64,000 nt of DNA, from the NCBI RefSeq assembly GCF_016785085.1, contig NZ_JAENHO010000003.1:310001-374000 (forward strand). The letters are read 5' to 3'. Origin of the DNA: Paractinoplanes lichenicola. Its GTDB lineage: Bacteria; Actinomycetota; Actinomycetes; Mycobacteriales; Micromonosporaceae. The first letter of the stretch is position 1; every line of letters starts with the position of its first letter. Under the pieces are notes generated by a model that saw only the letters and a list, made by a program, of their open reading frames with translations, was not told the DNA's origin and searched no databases. The translations under genes and the position numbers were made by a program. Positions 7,712-15,630 of this stretch are shown in pieces.

Positions 7712-7749
7712 CCTCCGTCAGAGCGTGGGGCTCACAGTACTGACGGAGG
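7712..7749 (-). promoter_or_regulatory. 10-bp stem sequestering the ribosome site of the small ORF
   Basis: CCTCCGTCAG (7712-7721) and CTGACGGAGG (7740-7749) are perfectly complementary across an 18-nt loop. On the minus-strand transcript the distal arm contains the Shine-Dalgarno of the ORF starting at 7706. Another small hairpin (GTCCC/GGGAC) sits at 7752-7766 and a third (GTGTCG/CGACAC) spans the stop codon of the upstream gene. The stem could instead be a transcription terminator for that gene, although it lacks a U tract. Confidence 0.55.
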
Positions 7750-7785
7750 GTCCCGAAAAGGGACATAACGCCTAGGGCGTGTCGG

Positions 7786-9429
7786 CTACGACACCGGCGT
7801 CGTCGGGGTGCGGGTGATCCGGTACGTGGCTGGTTCCGCGTCACCCACCAGCACGAGTGCGGGGGCTTCGCTGTTGCCGGTCGCGCAGGTGAACTCGGTG
7901 TCGTTGCCGGGGCAGAAGTTCCAGCCGTCGCGGTTGACGTGGACCTCCAGGGCGCCCGAGCCGGACAGCTTCTCGATCGTCGTGGTCAGCTGGGCGGGAG
8001 TGATGTATTGCGGCATCCGGAAGCACCGGGTGAACTGGTCGGCGCTGAACTCCGCGACGACCTCCTCATTCCAGGGCTGGCAATACGCCATGGTCCGCTT
8101 GTACTGCAGGACGAACTTGTAGTCACCGGCGGCGGGGGCGGTGAACAGCACCCGGGTGTATCCGGACCGGGGCGAGGGGACCTTCTCGTACTCGGGCCGC
8201 GCGACCCCGGTGGCCGACGGCGGGAACAGGACGTCGGTCGCGGCCGGGTCGGCGCGGGTGAACTCGTAGCAGTGCACCTCGCCGGCCTTGGTGAAGGTGC
8301 CCTTCTGGGCCGGCTCGGGCAGCCCGAAGATGCCGATCTCCTTGCAGACGAACGGCTCGTCGTGCGTGAACGTGACCGAATACGGGACGTCCTCGGGCAG
8401 GCTCGACGTGTCGCCGCTCGCGACCAGGGTGAAGGTGCCGGCCTTGGTGAACTCGCAGACGCCGTCGGCCGGGATCCAGTACGTGTGATTGCAGGCGCTG
8501 CTGCCGAGCGACTCCGTGCCTTCGAGCGCGATGAGGGTGCGTGACGCGCCGGTCGCGGTCGTGTTGGTGATGCGGTATTTGCCGGCCGTGGGTACGTGGA
8601 TCGTCCGGCAGCGGATGCCGTTGAGCGGGTCGGCCGTCGGGTCGCCCAGCATGCCGGGCGAGAGCTCGGGGCAGCCGGCCCGTGAGGTGAGCGACCGGAT
8701 CTGGATCTCGTTGTCGGGCTTGGTCGGGTTCGCGACGGCCATGGCCACGTAGTCGCCGGTGGCCCGGATCTGGCACGGCGGGTTGTACCGGAGAGGCCAC
8801 CCGCAGGCCCCGACGTTGTCGAGGTCGTACACGTGGACGTTGCCGGACTGGGAGAACCCGAGGATGTTCTCGCCGTTCGTGGCGGCGAACCGGACGCAAT
8901 GCGCCTCGAGCTCGTCGGTCTGGGGCAGCGCGACCCGCGGCGCGTTCCAGTCGGTGGAGATGCGGGTGGTGCAGTCGGCCGGGTCCTGGCGGATCGCGGC
9001 GACCCGGTAGGTCATCGTGTCGGTGGCCGACGTGTTGTTGATCCGCACCTGGTAGTCGTCCTCGGCGCGCACGGTGCATTCCCACAGCGAGCCGCGCGGG
9101 GCCGGGCAGAGGCGGCTCTCGTCGGCCCGGAACACCCAGCCCGAGTGGGCGACGCCCGCGCCGCGAACCTGCAGGTAATACCGCCCGGCGGGGAGGTGGA
9201 CGTCGGTGCAGCCGGTGCCGCCCGGCGGGATCACCACCGTGTTGATCTGCTCGGCGGTGAGGTTGCCGAGGCGGCCCGGCTCGAGCTTGGTGCAGTCGGC
9301 GGCGGCCGGGGCGGGGGCCGGTGACTCGGTGACCGACGGCGGGGCGGCCGGCTCGTCGGCGCGGGCGGTGCCCGTGATGGTGAAGGACATGACTAGGCCG
9401 CACAGCAGTGCGGCACCCCAACGTTTCAA
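7786..9429 (-). CDS. Secreted protein of unknown function
   Basis: A protein of 547 aa. An N-terminal Sec signal peptide (MKRWGAALLCGLVMS, cleavage likely after TARA near residue 24) is followed by a Pro/Ala linker and then by several beta-rich segments. These contain recurring phrases such as AGRYYLQVRG, AGKYRITN and AGDYKFVLQY and many paired cysteines (about 16 in the mature protein), suggesting repeated disulfide-bonded beta-sandwich domains. No catalytic motif is recognised. The start codon is TTG (CAA on the plus strand at 9427-9429), preceded by GGGGGAA. It is divergent from the GAF pseudo-kinase, sharing a 199-bp intergenic region with an inverted repeat. Confidence 0.75.
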   Translation of the reverse strand: MKRWGAALLCGLVMSFTITGTARADEPAAPPSVTESPAPAPAAADCTKLEPGRLGNLTAEQINTVVIPPGGTGCTDVHLPAGRYYLQVRGAGVAHSGWVFRADESRLCPAPRGSLWECTVRAEDDYQVRINNTSATDTMTYRVAAIRQDPADCTTRISTDWNAPRVALPQTDELEAHCVRFAATNGENILGFSQSGNVHVYDLDNVGACGWPLRYNPPCQIRATGDYVAMAVANPTKPDNEIQIRSLTSRAGCPELSPGMLGDPTADPLNGIRCRTIHVPTAGKYRITNTTATGASRTLIALEGTESLGSSACNHTYWIPADGVCEFTKAGTFTLVASGDTSSLPEDVPYSVTFTHDEPFVCKEIGIFGLPEPAQKGTFTKAGEVHCYEFTRADPAATDVLFPPSATGVARPEYEKVPSPRSGYTRVLFTAPAAGDYKFVLQYKRTMAYCQPWNEEVVAEFSADQFTRCFRMPQYITPAQLTTTIEKLSGSGALEVHVNRDGWNFCPGNDTEFTCATGNSEAPALVLVGDAEPATYRITRTPTTPVS

Positions 9430-9509
9430 GACGTTCCCCCGTACTTGGTCGTCATGGTGTCCTCAGTGGATATCACGTCGAGCGTCGATCTCTCCACCCC
9501 GCTCGCGAC

Positions 9510-9532
9510 ATATGCGTACGGGGAACGCATAT
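9510..9532. promoter_or_regulatory. Inverted repeat between divergent genes
   Basis: ATATGCGT (9510-9517), 7 bases, ACGCATAT (9525-9532) is a perfect 8-bp inverted repeat in the divergent promoter region of the secreted protein and the GAF protein. It is AT-rich for this genome and fits a dimeric regulator site. The regulator is unknown. Confidence 0.5.
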
Positions 9533-9628
9533 TTCAGCGGAGGGCCACCGAGCCGCGGGCGATTAGTGCTAAACATGAGGGTTGCTACTTTTGTGTGGTA
9601 CCTCTGAAGGCAGCCTCGGAGGTGACCC

Positions 9629-10873
9629 ATGAAAGCTCCCCTGCCCGACAACGAGACCGACCGGCTCGCCGCCCTCTACGCGCTCGACATCCTCGACAGC
9701 GAACCGGAGCAGGACTTCGACGACATCGTCGCGCTCGCCTCGAACGTCTGCGGCACACCGATGTCTCTGGTCACTCTGCTCGACACGGATCGCCAATGGT
9801 TCAAGGCCCGGGTCGGGACGGAAAAGACCGAGACCGACCGCGACAGCGCGTTCTGCGCCCACGCGGTGCTGGGCCGCGACCTGCTGGTCGTGCCGGACGC
9901 GACCAAGGATCGCCGGTTCGCCGACAATCCGCTGGTCACCGGCGAGGACGGCATCCGCTTCTACGCCGGGGCGCCGCTGGTGACCACCGACGGGTTCGCG
10001 CTCGGCACGCTCTGCGTGGTCGACAACGAGCCCCGCCGCCTCGACATCGAGCAGCTGCAGGCCCTGCGCGCGCTGGCCCGGCAGGTCACCTCACAGATGG
10101 AGCTGCGCCGGCACGCGGTCGCGCTGGCCAACACCACGGCCCGGCTGCAGGAGCTCGAGCGGCGCAAGGACGACCTGGCCGCGCTGCTCGGCGGGGACCT
10201 GCGGGCGCCGCTCCGCCTGATCTCGGCGTACGTGGAAAAGCTCGGGAAGACCGGGTATCACGATGCCGAGATGGCCGACCTGGTCGGGCGCGCCACCGCC
10301 GGGCACATCCGCGGCTTCCTCGACCTGCTGCACCACCTCAGCACGATGGCCGAGGCCGGGTTCGGCACCGAGAGCCTGCACATGCGCCAGATCGACCTCA
10401 CGCGCATCACGCAGCGGGCGGTCGAGGCCGTACGCCCGATCGCCGCCACCAAGCAGATCTGGATCCTCAACCAGGCCGGCGGTCCCGCGTTGCCGATCAT
10501 CGCCGATTCCGTACGGCTCGAGCAGGTGCTCACCCATCTGCTGTTCGCGGCGGTCAAGTACACGCCGTCGGGCGGACGGGTGCGGGTGGGCACCGAGATC
10601 GAGGCCGGTCCGGCGATCCGCCTCGACGACATGGACCTGCCCGACGGCATGCGGCCCGAGCTGTTCCCGCACCTGTATTACGGCGCGATCGCCAACCCGG
10701 CGAACATTCCCGGACCCGACCGCGGGCTGGCCGTGGCCAAGAAGATCCTCGACGCGCATCACGCGACGGTCGCCCTCTCGGACCGGCCCGGCGACGGCAC
10801 CTCGCTGCACGTGGTGTTCCCGTCGGCCGACCTCACGCCGGCGGCCATGCTCGACGATCTGATCACCATTTAG
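9629..10873 (+). CDS. GAF-domain protein with degenerate histidine-kinase core
   Basis: A protein of 414 aa. The GAF domain spans about 25-165 (SAFCAHAV, FYAGAPLVT and LGTLCVVD match the GAF subfamily found in sensor kinases). A HisKA-like helix follows (RKDDLAALLGGDLRAPLRLI near 180-200), where the phospho-acceptor His of the usual SHELRTPL is replaced by Gly. In the ATPase part the N-box reads HLLFAAVKYTP with both usual Asn residues missing, and the G1 box reads DMDLPDGM instead of DxGxG, while GDGTSLHVVFP is retained. It is therefore probably not an active kinase. The ATG has an excellent GGAGGTGA site. It is convergent with the deacetylase/glycosyltransferase gene. Confidence 0.85.
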   Translation: MKAPLPDNETDRLAALYALDILDSEPEQDFDDIVALASNVCGTPMSLVTLLDTDRQWFKARVGTEKTETDRDSAFCAHAVLGRDLLVVPDATKDRRFADNPLVTGEDGIRFYAGAPLVTTDGFALGTLCVVDNEPRRLDIEQLQALRALARQVTSQMELRRHAVALANTTARLQELERRKDDLAALLGGDLRAPLRLISAYVEKLGKTGYHDAEMADLVGRATAGHIRGFLDLLHHLSTMAEAGFGTESLHMRQIDLTRITQRAVEAVRPIAATKQIWILNQAGGPALPIIADSVRLEQVLTHLLFAAVKYTPSGGRVRVGTEIEAGPAIRLDDMDLPDGMRPELFPHLYYGAIANPANIPGPDRGLAVAKKILDAHHATVALSDRPGDGTSLHVVFPSADLTPAAMLDDLITI

Positions 10874-10903
10874 TTCCCCGTACGCAATCGGCCCGTACGC
10901 AAT

Positions 10904-10946
10904 CGGCCCGTGCTCGCTCGGCTGCAGTTCGAGCGGGCACGGGCCG
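10904..10946 (+). terminator. Strong hairpin terminator
   Basis: A 16-bp stem with one mismatch (arms from 10904 and ending at 10946; GGCCCGTGC against GCACGGGCC) lies 30 bp past the stop of the GAF gene. A direct repeat of CCCGTACGCAATCGG precedes it at 10877-10906. It probably ends transcription in both directions between convergent genes. Confidence 0.7.
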
Positions 10947-10950
10947 ACGC

Positions 10951-11064
10951 TTCACCCGGTGCTGACCCGGGTTTTCACCCGGTTTCGAGCCGGGCTTCCA
11001 CCCGGTTTCGAGCCGGGCTTTCACCCGGTTTCGAGCCGGGCTTTTCACCCGGTGTAAACCGGGC
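10951..11064. repeat. 23-bp tandem repeat of hairpins, five copies
   Basis: CCCGG-N7-CCGGG units recur at 10955, 10978, 11001, 11024 and 11048 with a 23-bp (last 24-bp) period. The consensus is TTCACCCGGTTTCGAGCCGG. Every unit can fold into its own small hairpin. The array overlaps the last codons of the minus-strand deacetylase/glycosyltransferase gene and fills the convergent intergenic space. Confidence 0.85.
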
Positions 11065-13516
11065 CGGAGCCGCCACCCGGGGGCGAGCCGGCTGACGGAA
11101 GATCCTCGGGGCCGAGCTCCGCGCTCTGCTGGTGCCGCACCGGCTGCGTCGGCACCGCCGGACGCGCGACGGCCCGGCCCGCCGCCGGATGCGTCTCGAC
11201 CCGGCCCTGCCCCAGCGTGGAAGGCCAAGTGTCCACAACGGGCGCAACCTCGGCGGGCGGGGGAGGCGGCGCCTCGGTGCGGGCGACCAGGCCCGCGCGG
11301 TGCAGCTTGTGCCAGCGCAGCCGCCCGCCGGTCAGCGCGGTGGTCGCCGACTGCATCAACACCAGATACATCAACTGCCGGTAAGCGAACTGCTGCAACG
11401 GCAACCGCCAGAGCGGCTTGAGCGACTCCTTGTCGAACCGGAACGCCACCGCCGCGGTGAACAGCTGGAGGGCGAGCATGCCCAGCCACGCGACGACGGT
11501 CTCCTCCAGCTCCCAGAAGACCAGGCCGTAGACGAGCATGATGTCGACCACCGGCGCGAGCATCGGCAGCGCGACCCCGAACAGGGCCAGGAACGGCAGC
11601 CCGACCCGGCCGAAGCGGCCCGACGGTCCCCGGTCGAACAGGGCCCGGCGGTGCTTCCACATCGCCTGCATGGTGCCGTAGCTCCACCGGTAGCGCTGCC
11701 GGTACAACTGCTCCAAAGTGGCCGGCGCCTCGGTCCAGGCCTTCGCGTCCTCCGCGTACACGACCCGCCAGCCCTGCCGCAGCATGGCCATGGTGACGTC
11801 GGTGTCCTCGGCCAGCGTCTCGTCGCTGATCCCGCCGACCTGCTGCAGGGCCTCGCGGCGGAACGCGCCGATCGCGCCGGGCACGGTCGGCATGATGCCG
11901 AGCACCTCGTACAGGCGGCGGTCCAGGTTGAAGCCGATCACGTATTCGATGTGCTGCCAGGCGGCGACCATCCGCTCCCGGTTGCCGACCTTGACGTTGC
12001 CGGCGATCGCGCCCACCGTCGGATCACCGAACGGCTGCACCAGCGTCCGGATCGAGTCCGGCTCGAAGATCGTGTCGCCGTCGACGGTGACGATCAGGTC
12101 GTGCCGCGCGAGGGCGATGCCCGTGTTGAGCGCGTTCGACTTGCCGCCGTTGGGCACGCGCACCACCCGTACGTTGGGCAGTCTCAGCTGCTCGACGAGG
12201 GCGGCCGTGCCGTCGGTGGACCCGTCGTCGACGACCACCACCTCGATCGCCGGGTAATCGCCGCCGGCCAGGGAGCGTACGGCCGCCTCGATCCCCTCTT
12301 TCTCGTTGTAGGCGGGCACGATGACCGACACCGGCTCGACCACCTCGGGCCCCCAGCTCCAGCTCGGCTTGCGGCGCTGCCGGGCATGCCGGGTGGCGAG
12401 GAGCAGCAAGAGCGCCGTACGGCCGATCGTCAGCGCCCCGACGATCAGGAACAGGATGGCGATGAACCAGACCAGGCCGTCCGCGACCCGTACGGTCCAG
12501 ATGACCGCGCTGCCCCGCCAGACGTCACTGTGCGCGGCGTCGGGGTTCTCCGGCAGCAGGGGCACCTTCGCCTTCGCGGCCGCAGCGGCCTGGTTGCTCT
12601 GCTCGATCGTGCGGTTCAGGCCCTCGGTCACGGTCGTGAACTTGTAGCCCCGCGCCTTCATGGCCGGGATGAACTGGCGCAGCGCCTCGACGGACTGCTG
12701 CCGGTCGCCACCCGCGTCGTGGAACAGGATGACGGCTGAGTTCTCGCCGGTCGGGGTGGCGTTCTTGATGATCTGCGGTACGCCCGGCCGCTGCCAGTCC
12801 TCGCTGTCCAGGTCGTTGACGACGACCAGGTAACCCTGCCGGCCGGCGTCCTTGATGATCTTCCAGTTGATCTCGTCGATGGCCGCGTTCTTCGACGAAT
12901 ACGGGAACCGGGCCAGGTTGGTGTGCACGCCGGTGGCCCGGGCGATCGCCACCTGCGTCTGCGACAGCTCCAAGGTGCGCCGCCACGGAGCCAGACGCTG
13001 CAGGTTCGGGTGGGTGAACGTGTGCAGGCCGAGCTCGTTGCCTTCGTCGGTGATGCGCTTGCTGAGTTCCGGATGCCGCGACACCTCGGAGCCGACGACG
13101 AAGAACGTCCCGTGCGCGTCGTTCTCCTCCAGCACGTCGAGGATCTTCGGCGTCCAGGCCGGGTCGGGGCCGTCGTCGAAGGTCAGCGCGATCGTCTTCG
13201 GCGGCATGCGGCTCGTGCTGGCCTGGCCGCCGGTGGTGTTGATGACCGGGCCGCCGTTGAGGATCTCCTCGGGGACGCCGGCCTGATCGCCGACCTCGGA
13301 GTCGAGGTGGTCGCTCTTGAACTCGGCATTGATGTACGCCTGCACCACCAGGACACCGACGAAGACCAGCACGAGCAGGGAGCCGAGCATGATCCGGGGG
13401 CGGGGGAGCAGCCTGCGCCGTACGGGGCCGCGGCCGCGCGTGCGGGTCCGGGTGGGCGGCATGGGGGGTGGGGTGTTGGGGGGTGGAGCCTTGTGGGCGG
13501 GGGTGTGAGGCGTCAC
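11045..13516 (-). CDS. Bifunctional polysaccharide deacetylase / family 2 glycosyltransferase
   Basis: A protein of 823 aa. It has a basic proline-rich N-terminus, a signal-anchor TM at about 44-60, an extracytoplasmic NodB deacetylase domain at about 105-300 (TFDDGPD with the metal-binding Asp pair near 114; HTFTH zinc histidines near 168-172), a TM near 345-370, a GT2 domain at about 395-640 (VSVIVPAYNEKEG, DDGSTDG, VDGDT, and QRYRW near the end), then several C-terminal TMs. The QxxRW motif marks processive beta-glycan synthases (poly-GlcNAc, cellulose or hyaluronan type). A synthase that extrudes a polymer and deacetylates it outside is the likely role; the polymer is unknown. The ATG overlaps the stop of the upstream gene by 4 bp, so the two are co-translated. 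Confidence 0.9.
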   Translation of the reverse strand: MTPHTPAHKAPPPNTPPPMPPTRTRTRGRGPVRRRLLPRPRIMLGSLLVLVFVGVLVVQAYINAEFKSDHLDSEVGDQAGVPEEILNGGPVINTTGGQASTSRMPPKTIALTFDDGPDPAWTPKILDVLEENDAHGTFFVVGSEVSRHPELSKRITDEGNELGLHTFTHPNLQRLAPWRRTLELSQTQVAIARATGVHTNLARFPYSSKNAAIDEINWKIIKDAGRQGYLVVVNDLDSEDWQRPGVPQIIKNATPTGENSAVILFHDAGGDRQQSVEALRQFIPAMKARGYKFTTVTEGLNRTIEQSNQAAAAAKAKVPLLPENPDAAHSDVWRGSAVIWTVRVADGLVWFIAILFLIVGALTIGRTALLLLLATRHARQRRKPSWSWGPEVVEPVSVIVPAYNEKEGIEAAVRSLAGGDYPAIEVVVVDDGSTDGTAALVEQLRLPNVRVVRVPNGGKSNALNTGIALARHDLIVTVDGDTIFEPDSIRTLVQPFGDPTVGAIAGNVKVGNRERMVAAWQHIEYVIGFNLDRRLYEVLGIMPTVPGAIGAFRREALQQVGGISDETLAEDTDVTMAMLRQGWRVVYAEDAKAWTEAPATLEQLYRQRYRWSYGTMQAMWKHRRALFDRGPSGRFGRVGLPFLALFGVALPMLAPVVDIMLVYGLVFWELEETVVAWLGMLALQLFTAAVAFRFDKESLKPLWRLPLQQFAYRQLMYLVLMQSATTALTGGRLRWHKLHRAGLVARTEAPPPPPAEVAPVVDTWPSTLGQGRVETHPAAGRAVARPAVPTQPVRHQQSAELGPEDLPSAGSPPGGGSGPVYTG

Positions 13517-14505
13517 TGCGGCACCTTGGTCGTGAGGGGTATCGAGCCCGTCGGCGACGGGTCGGTGGCCTTGGGCTTGGTGTCGGGCTGGGCGGCTGTG
13601 GTCGCGGTCGTTCCGGAGTCCTCCGCGTCTCCGGAACTGCCGTTGTCCTTGGTGCCGCCGCTGTTGCCGCTTCCGCCGCCACTTCCAGCGCTGCTGCCGC
13701 TTCCGCCGCCGCTTCCAGCGCTGTTGCCGTTGCCACCGCTGCTGCCGGCGCCGCTTCCGCCGCCGCTTGTTCCGCCGCTGCCGCTGTTCGTGCTGTTGCC
13801 GCTTCCGCCGCCGCTTTCGCCGCCGCTGGAGCCGTCTCCAGAGCCGGACGAGCCCGAGCCGTCCTGGCTCGGGCTCGTCGTCGGGTCGTCGACGACCGAT
13901 CCGCCGCCCTCCCCGCCGGTTCCTGGTGGCGCCGGCGGCACCGGCGGTGTCTTGACCGGGGTCACCGGTGGCGTGGTCGTCGGTGTGGTCGGGGGCGTGG
14001 TGGTCGGTGTGGTCGGCGGCGTCGTCGACTCCGGCGTCCGGGGCGAGGTGCTCGGGACCGGCGTGGGCGTCCGCGACGGCGTCGGCCTCCGCGTGGACGG
14101 CGGCACCCGAGTCGACTCGAGCCGGGGCGGCTGCGGCCGTACGGTGGTCCGGCGCGGCTGCGCCTCCACGACGGGAAGCGCGCGGGCCGCCTGGGTCGGC
14201 GAGGGGGTCGGGGCCGGCGGCGGGCTCGGCTTGACCGCCGGCGTCTCCTTCTTCTCCTCGGGCTCCAGGCCGGGCAGCGGCAGCACGGCGCTGGAACGGA
14301 CCGGCCCGCCGGCCAGGCTGACGCTGATCAGGCCGCCGTACAACATGACGAGCACACCGAACGCGTACGCCAGCCGCCGCAAGAACCGGCTGCGGCGCCC
14401 GGTGCTGTCCACGAACACCGGTGCGGGGGCCTCGACCGAGATCACTTCGGTCTCAGGAAAATCGGAGGCGTCGAAATGCGGGTTTTCTGGCTCCTGCGAA
14501 GTCAC
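13513..14505 (-). CDS. Pro/Thr/Ser/Gly-rich single-pass membrane protein
   Basis: A protein of 330 aa. Residues 1-40 are cytoplasmic and end in RRSRFLRRL; one TM follows at about 44-65. The whole extracytoplasmic part is low complexity: a Pro/Thr block (TTPPTTPTTTPP-type repeats near 150-180) then a Gly/Ser/Asn block of SGGGSG-like repeats (about 200-305). There is no enzyme motif. It is the first gene of a two-gene operon with the deacetylase/glycosyltransferase (4-bp ATGA overlap) and may act as a wall-spanning spacer, a partner of that synthase or an O-mannosylation target. These roles are inference. Orthologues are likely to vary greatly in length. Confidence 0.75.
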   Translation of the reverse strand: MTSQEPENPHFDASDFPETEVISVEAPAPVFVDSTGRRSRFLRRLAYAFGVLVMLYGGLISVSLAGGPVRSSAVLPLPGLEPEEKKETPAVKPSPPPAPTPSPTQAARALPVVEAQPRRTTVRPQPPRLESTRVPPSTRRPTPSRTPTPVPSTSPRTPESTTPPTTPTTTPPTTPTTTPPVTPVKTPPVPPAPPGTGGEGGGSVVDDPTTSPSQDGSGSSGSGDGSSGGESGGGSGNSTNSGSGGTSGGGSGAGSSGGNGNSAGSGGGSGSSAGSGGGSGNSGGTKDNGSSGDAEDSGTTATTAAQPDTKPKATDPSPTGSIPLTTKVPQ

Positions 14506-14880
14506 GCGGCGAGCTTAAAAAGATAAATCGCGATCTTGCGACGTCTCACTCTTCCGCATGACGGATGATCGTTTTCCGGAATTCAACCGAAATGATGAGC
14601 CCTAGAGTTTGACCAGATGGGGACTTGTATGTGCCACCGCCGGGCGCGCGTCGCTGAGCAGCATCGCAAAGGCGAAGAGCTCAAAGTTACGCGATTTTGC
14701 CAATTGTTTTGCTGTCGCATCCCCGACAGTGAAAGAGGCAAAAGCCCGAAGCTTATTCACGCGGTGATTTGCACTTCTTAATGAGAATATACCGCTATGT
14801 CCGGGTTGTCGAATCGGCTTGATCGAAATTTGAAAGTTCCCCAGGCCACCCGTTGTGTCCGACATCGGAGGTCGTTAAGC
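14506..14880. other. Low-GC non-coding upstream region
   Basis: About 375 bp of visibly lower G+C (close to 50%) against about 70% around it, upstream of the exopolysaccharide operon. An 88-codon minus-strand frame (14602-14865) exists but has no ribosome site and an atypical composition. The region probably carries the operon promoter and regulatory sites, or is a remnant of acquired DNA. Confidence 0.5.
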
Positions 14881-14954
14881 TTCATCTTGCGCGCCCCTAT
14901 CGCCCGCTTCCCCCGTGGCAGGCGATCGGGGCGCGCCCTTTCTTTCCCCAGCCC

Positions 14955-15085
14955 CGCGTGAAGCCAGCCCGCGGATCCCAGACTCGCGTGAAGCCAATCC
15001 GCGGATCCCACCTCAGTCCGCGGGCGCTGACTTTTCGTAGAGCCGGCCCGCGGACCCCGGCCTCCCGTGAAGCAAGTCCGCGGAG
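14955..15085. repeat. Degenerate 30-bp direct repeats
   Basis: CGCGTGAAGCCA...CCGCGGATCCCA occurs at 14955 and again at 14985 (30-bp period, two mismatches). More diverged copies containing CCGCGGACCCC and CGTGAAGCAAGTCCGCGGA extend to about 15085. It lies in non-coding DNA. No function is evident. Confidence 0.7.
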
Positions 15086-15630
15086 GGCAGCGTCCCGCAG
15101 TGGGCCCCTGAGCCTCGGGTCCACCACCCGTGCCGGTCGCACCACTGTGTCCGAGGCGCCCCGCGACTGCCGTGCCTGTGGATAGCCCGCCCGCCCCTGT
15201 GGATACCGATCCAGTCGCTCATCGTCACTTGTGGACAACTCCACCCCGTCAGCTTGACTCGGAGTAGGTTCCACCCAACACGTCTCCCGTGGTGGGCGGG
15301 GGAGGCGGTGGCCGTACAGCGATCTTGCGAAGTTGATCTCGGCGGTGGCGGTGGCGGTGGCGGTGGCGCATCGGCTGTCTGGCGGATCGGCTATCGGGCG
15401 GTAGCGGTCGCCATGGACGGCGGCGACCCCAGCGCGGGGCCGCGAAAGCGCCGGCGGGGGTGATCGTCCCGAGAAGCGACAAGCCAACACGGTCGGCGAG
15501 TGCGCCGGGCCGGGAGAGCGGCAAGGCACCGCCCGGGCGGAAAGCACCGGGCCGGGAAAGCGACAAGCCGCCCCGTGGCAACAACCACGACGGCGGCCTG
15601 TGCGAGCCGAAGACAGCTAAGGGGCCAGGG
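15086..15630. other. Non-coding, repeat-rich intergenic DNA
   Basis: No frame here shows a ribosome site with a recognisable product. It holds three DnaA-box-like sites (15177-15238), a GGCGGT hexamer run (15341-15368) and two copies of a phrase containing CCGGGCCGGGA plus AAGCGACAAGCC (about 15468-15570). It separates the exopolysaccharide operon from the 3' end of the protein mannosyltransferase gene. Confidence 0.55.
15177..15238. promoter_or_regulatory. Three DnaA-box-like sites in one orientation
   Basis: TGTGGATAG (15177-15185), TGTGGATAC (15198-15206) and TGTGGACAA (15230-15238). The complement of the last, TTGTCCACA, is the GC-rich actinobacterial form of the DnaA box; the other two differ by one base from TTATCCACA. 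No replication gene is near. Confidence 0.4.

Noticed and set aside
13668..13850. Coding frame on the plus strand opposite the Ser/Gly repeats
   Set aside because: Its leucine/proline repeats are the complement of GGC/AGC codon repeats in the minus-strand gene, which has the start overlap, TM and operon context.
14602..14865. 88-codon minus-strand frame in the low-GC region
   Set aside because: No ribosome site or -10 at the right distance, no recognisable product, and stop codons are simply less constrained by composition here.
15177..15238. Replication origin
   Set aside because: Only three near-consensus DnaA boxes and no dnaA, dnaN, gyrB or AT-rich unwinding element nearby.
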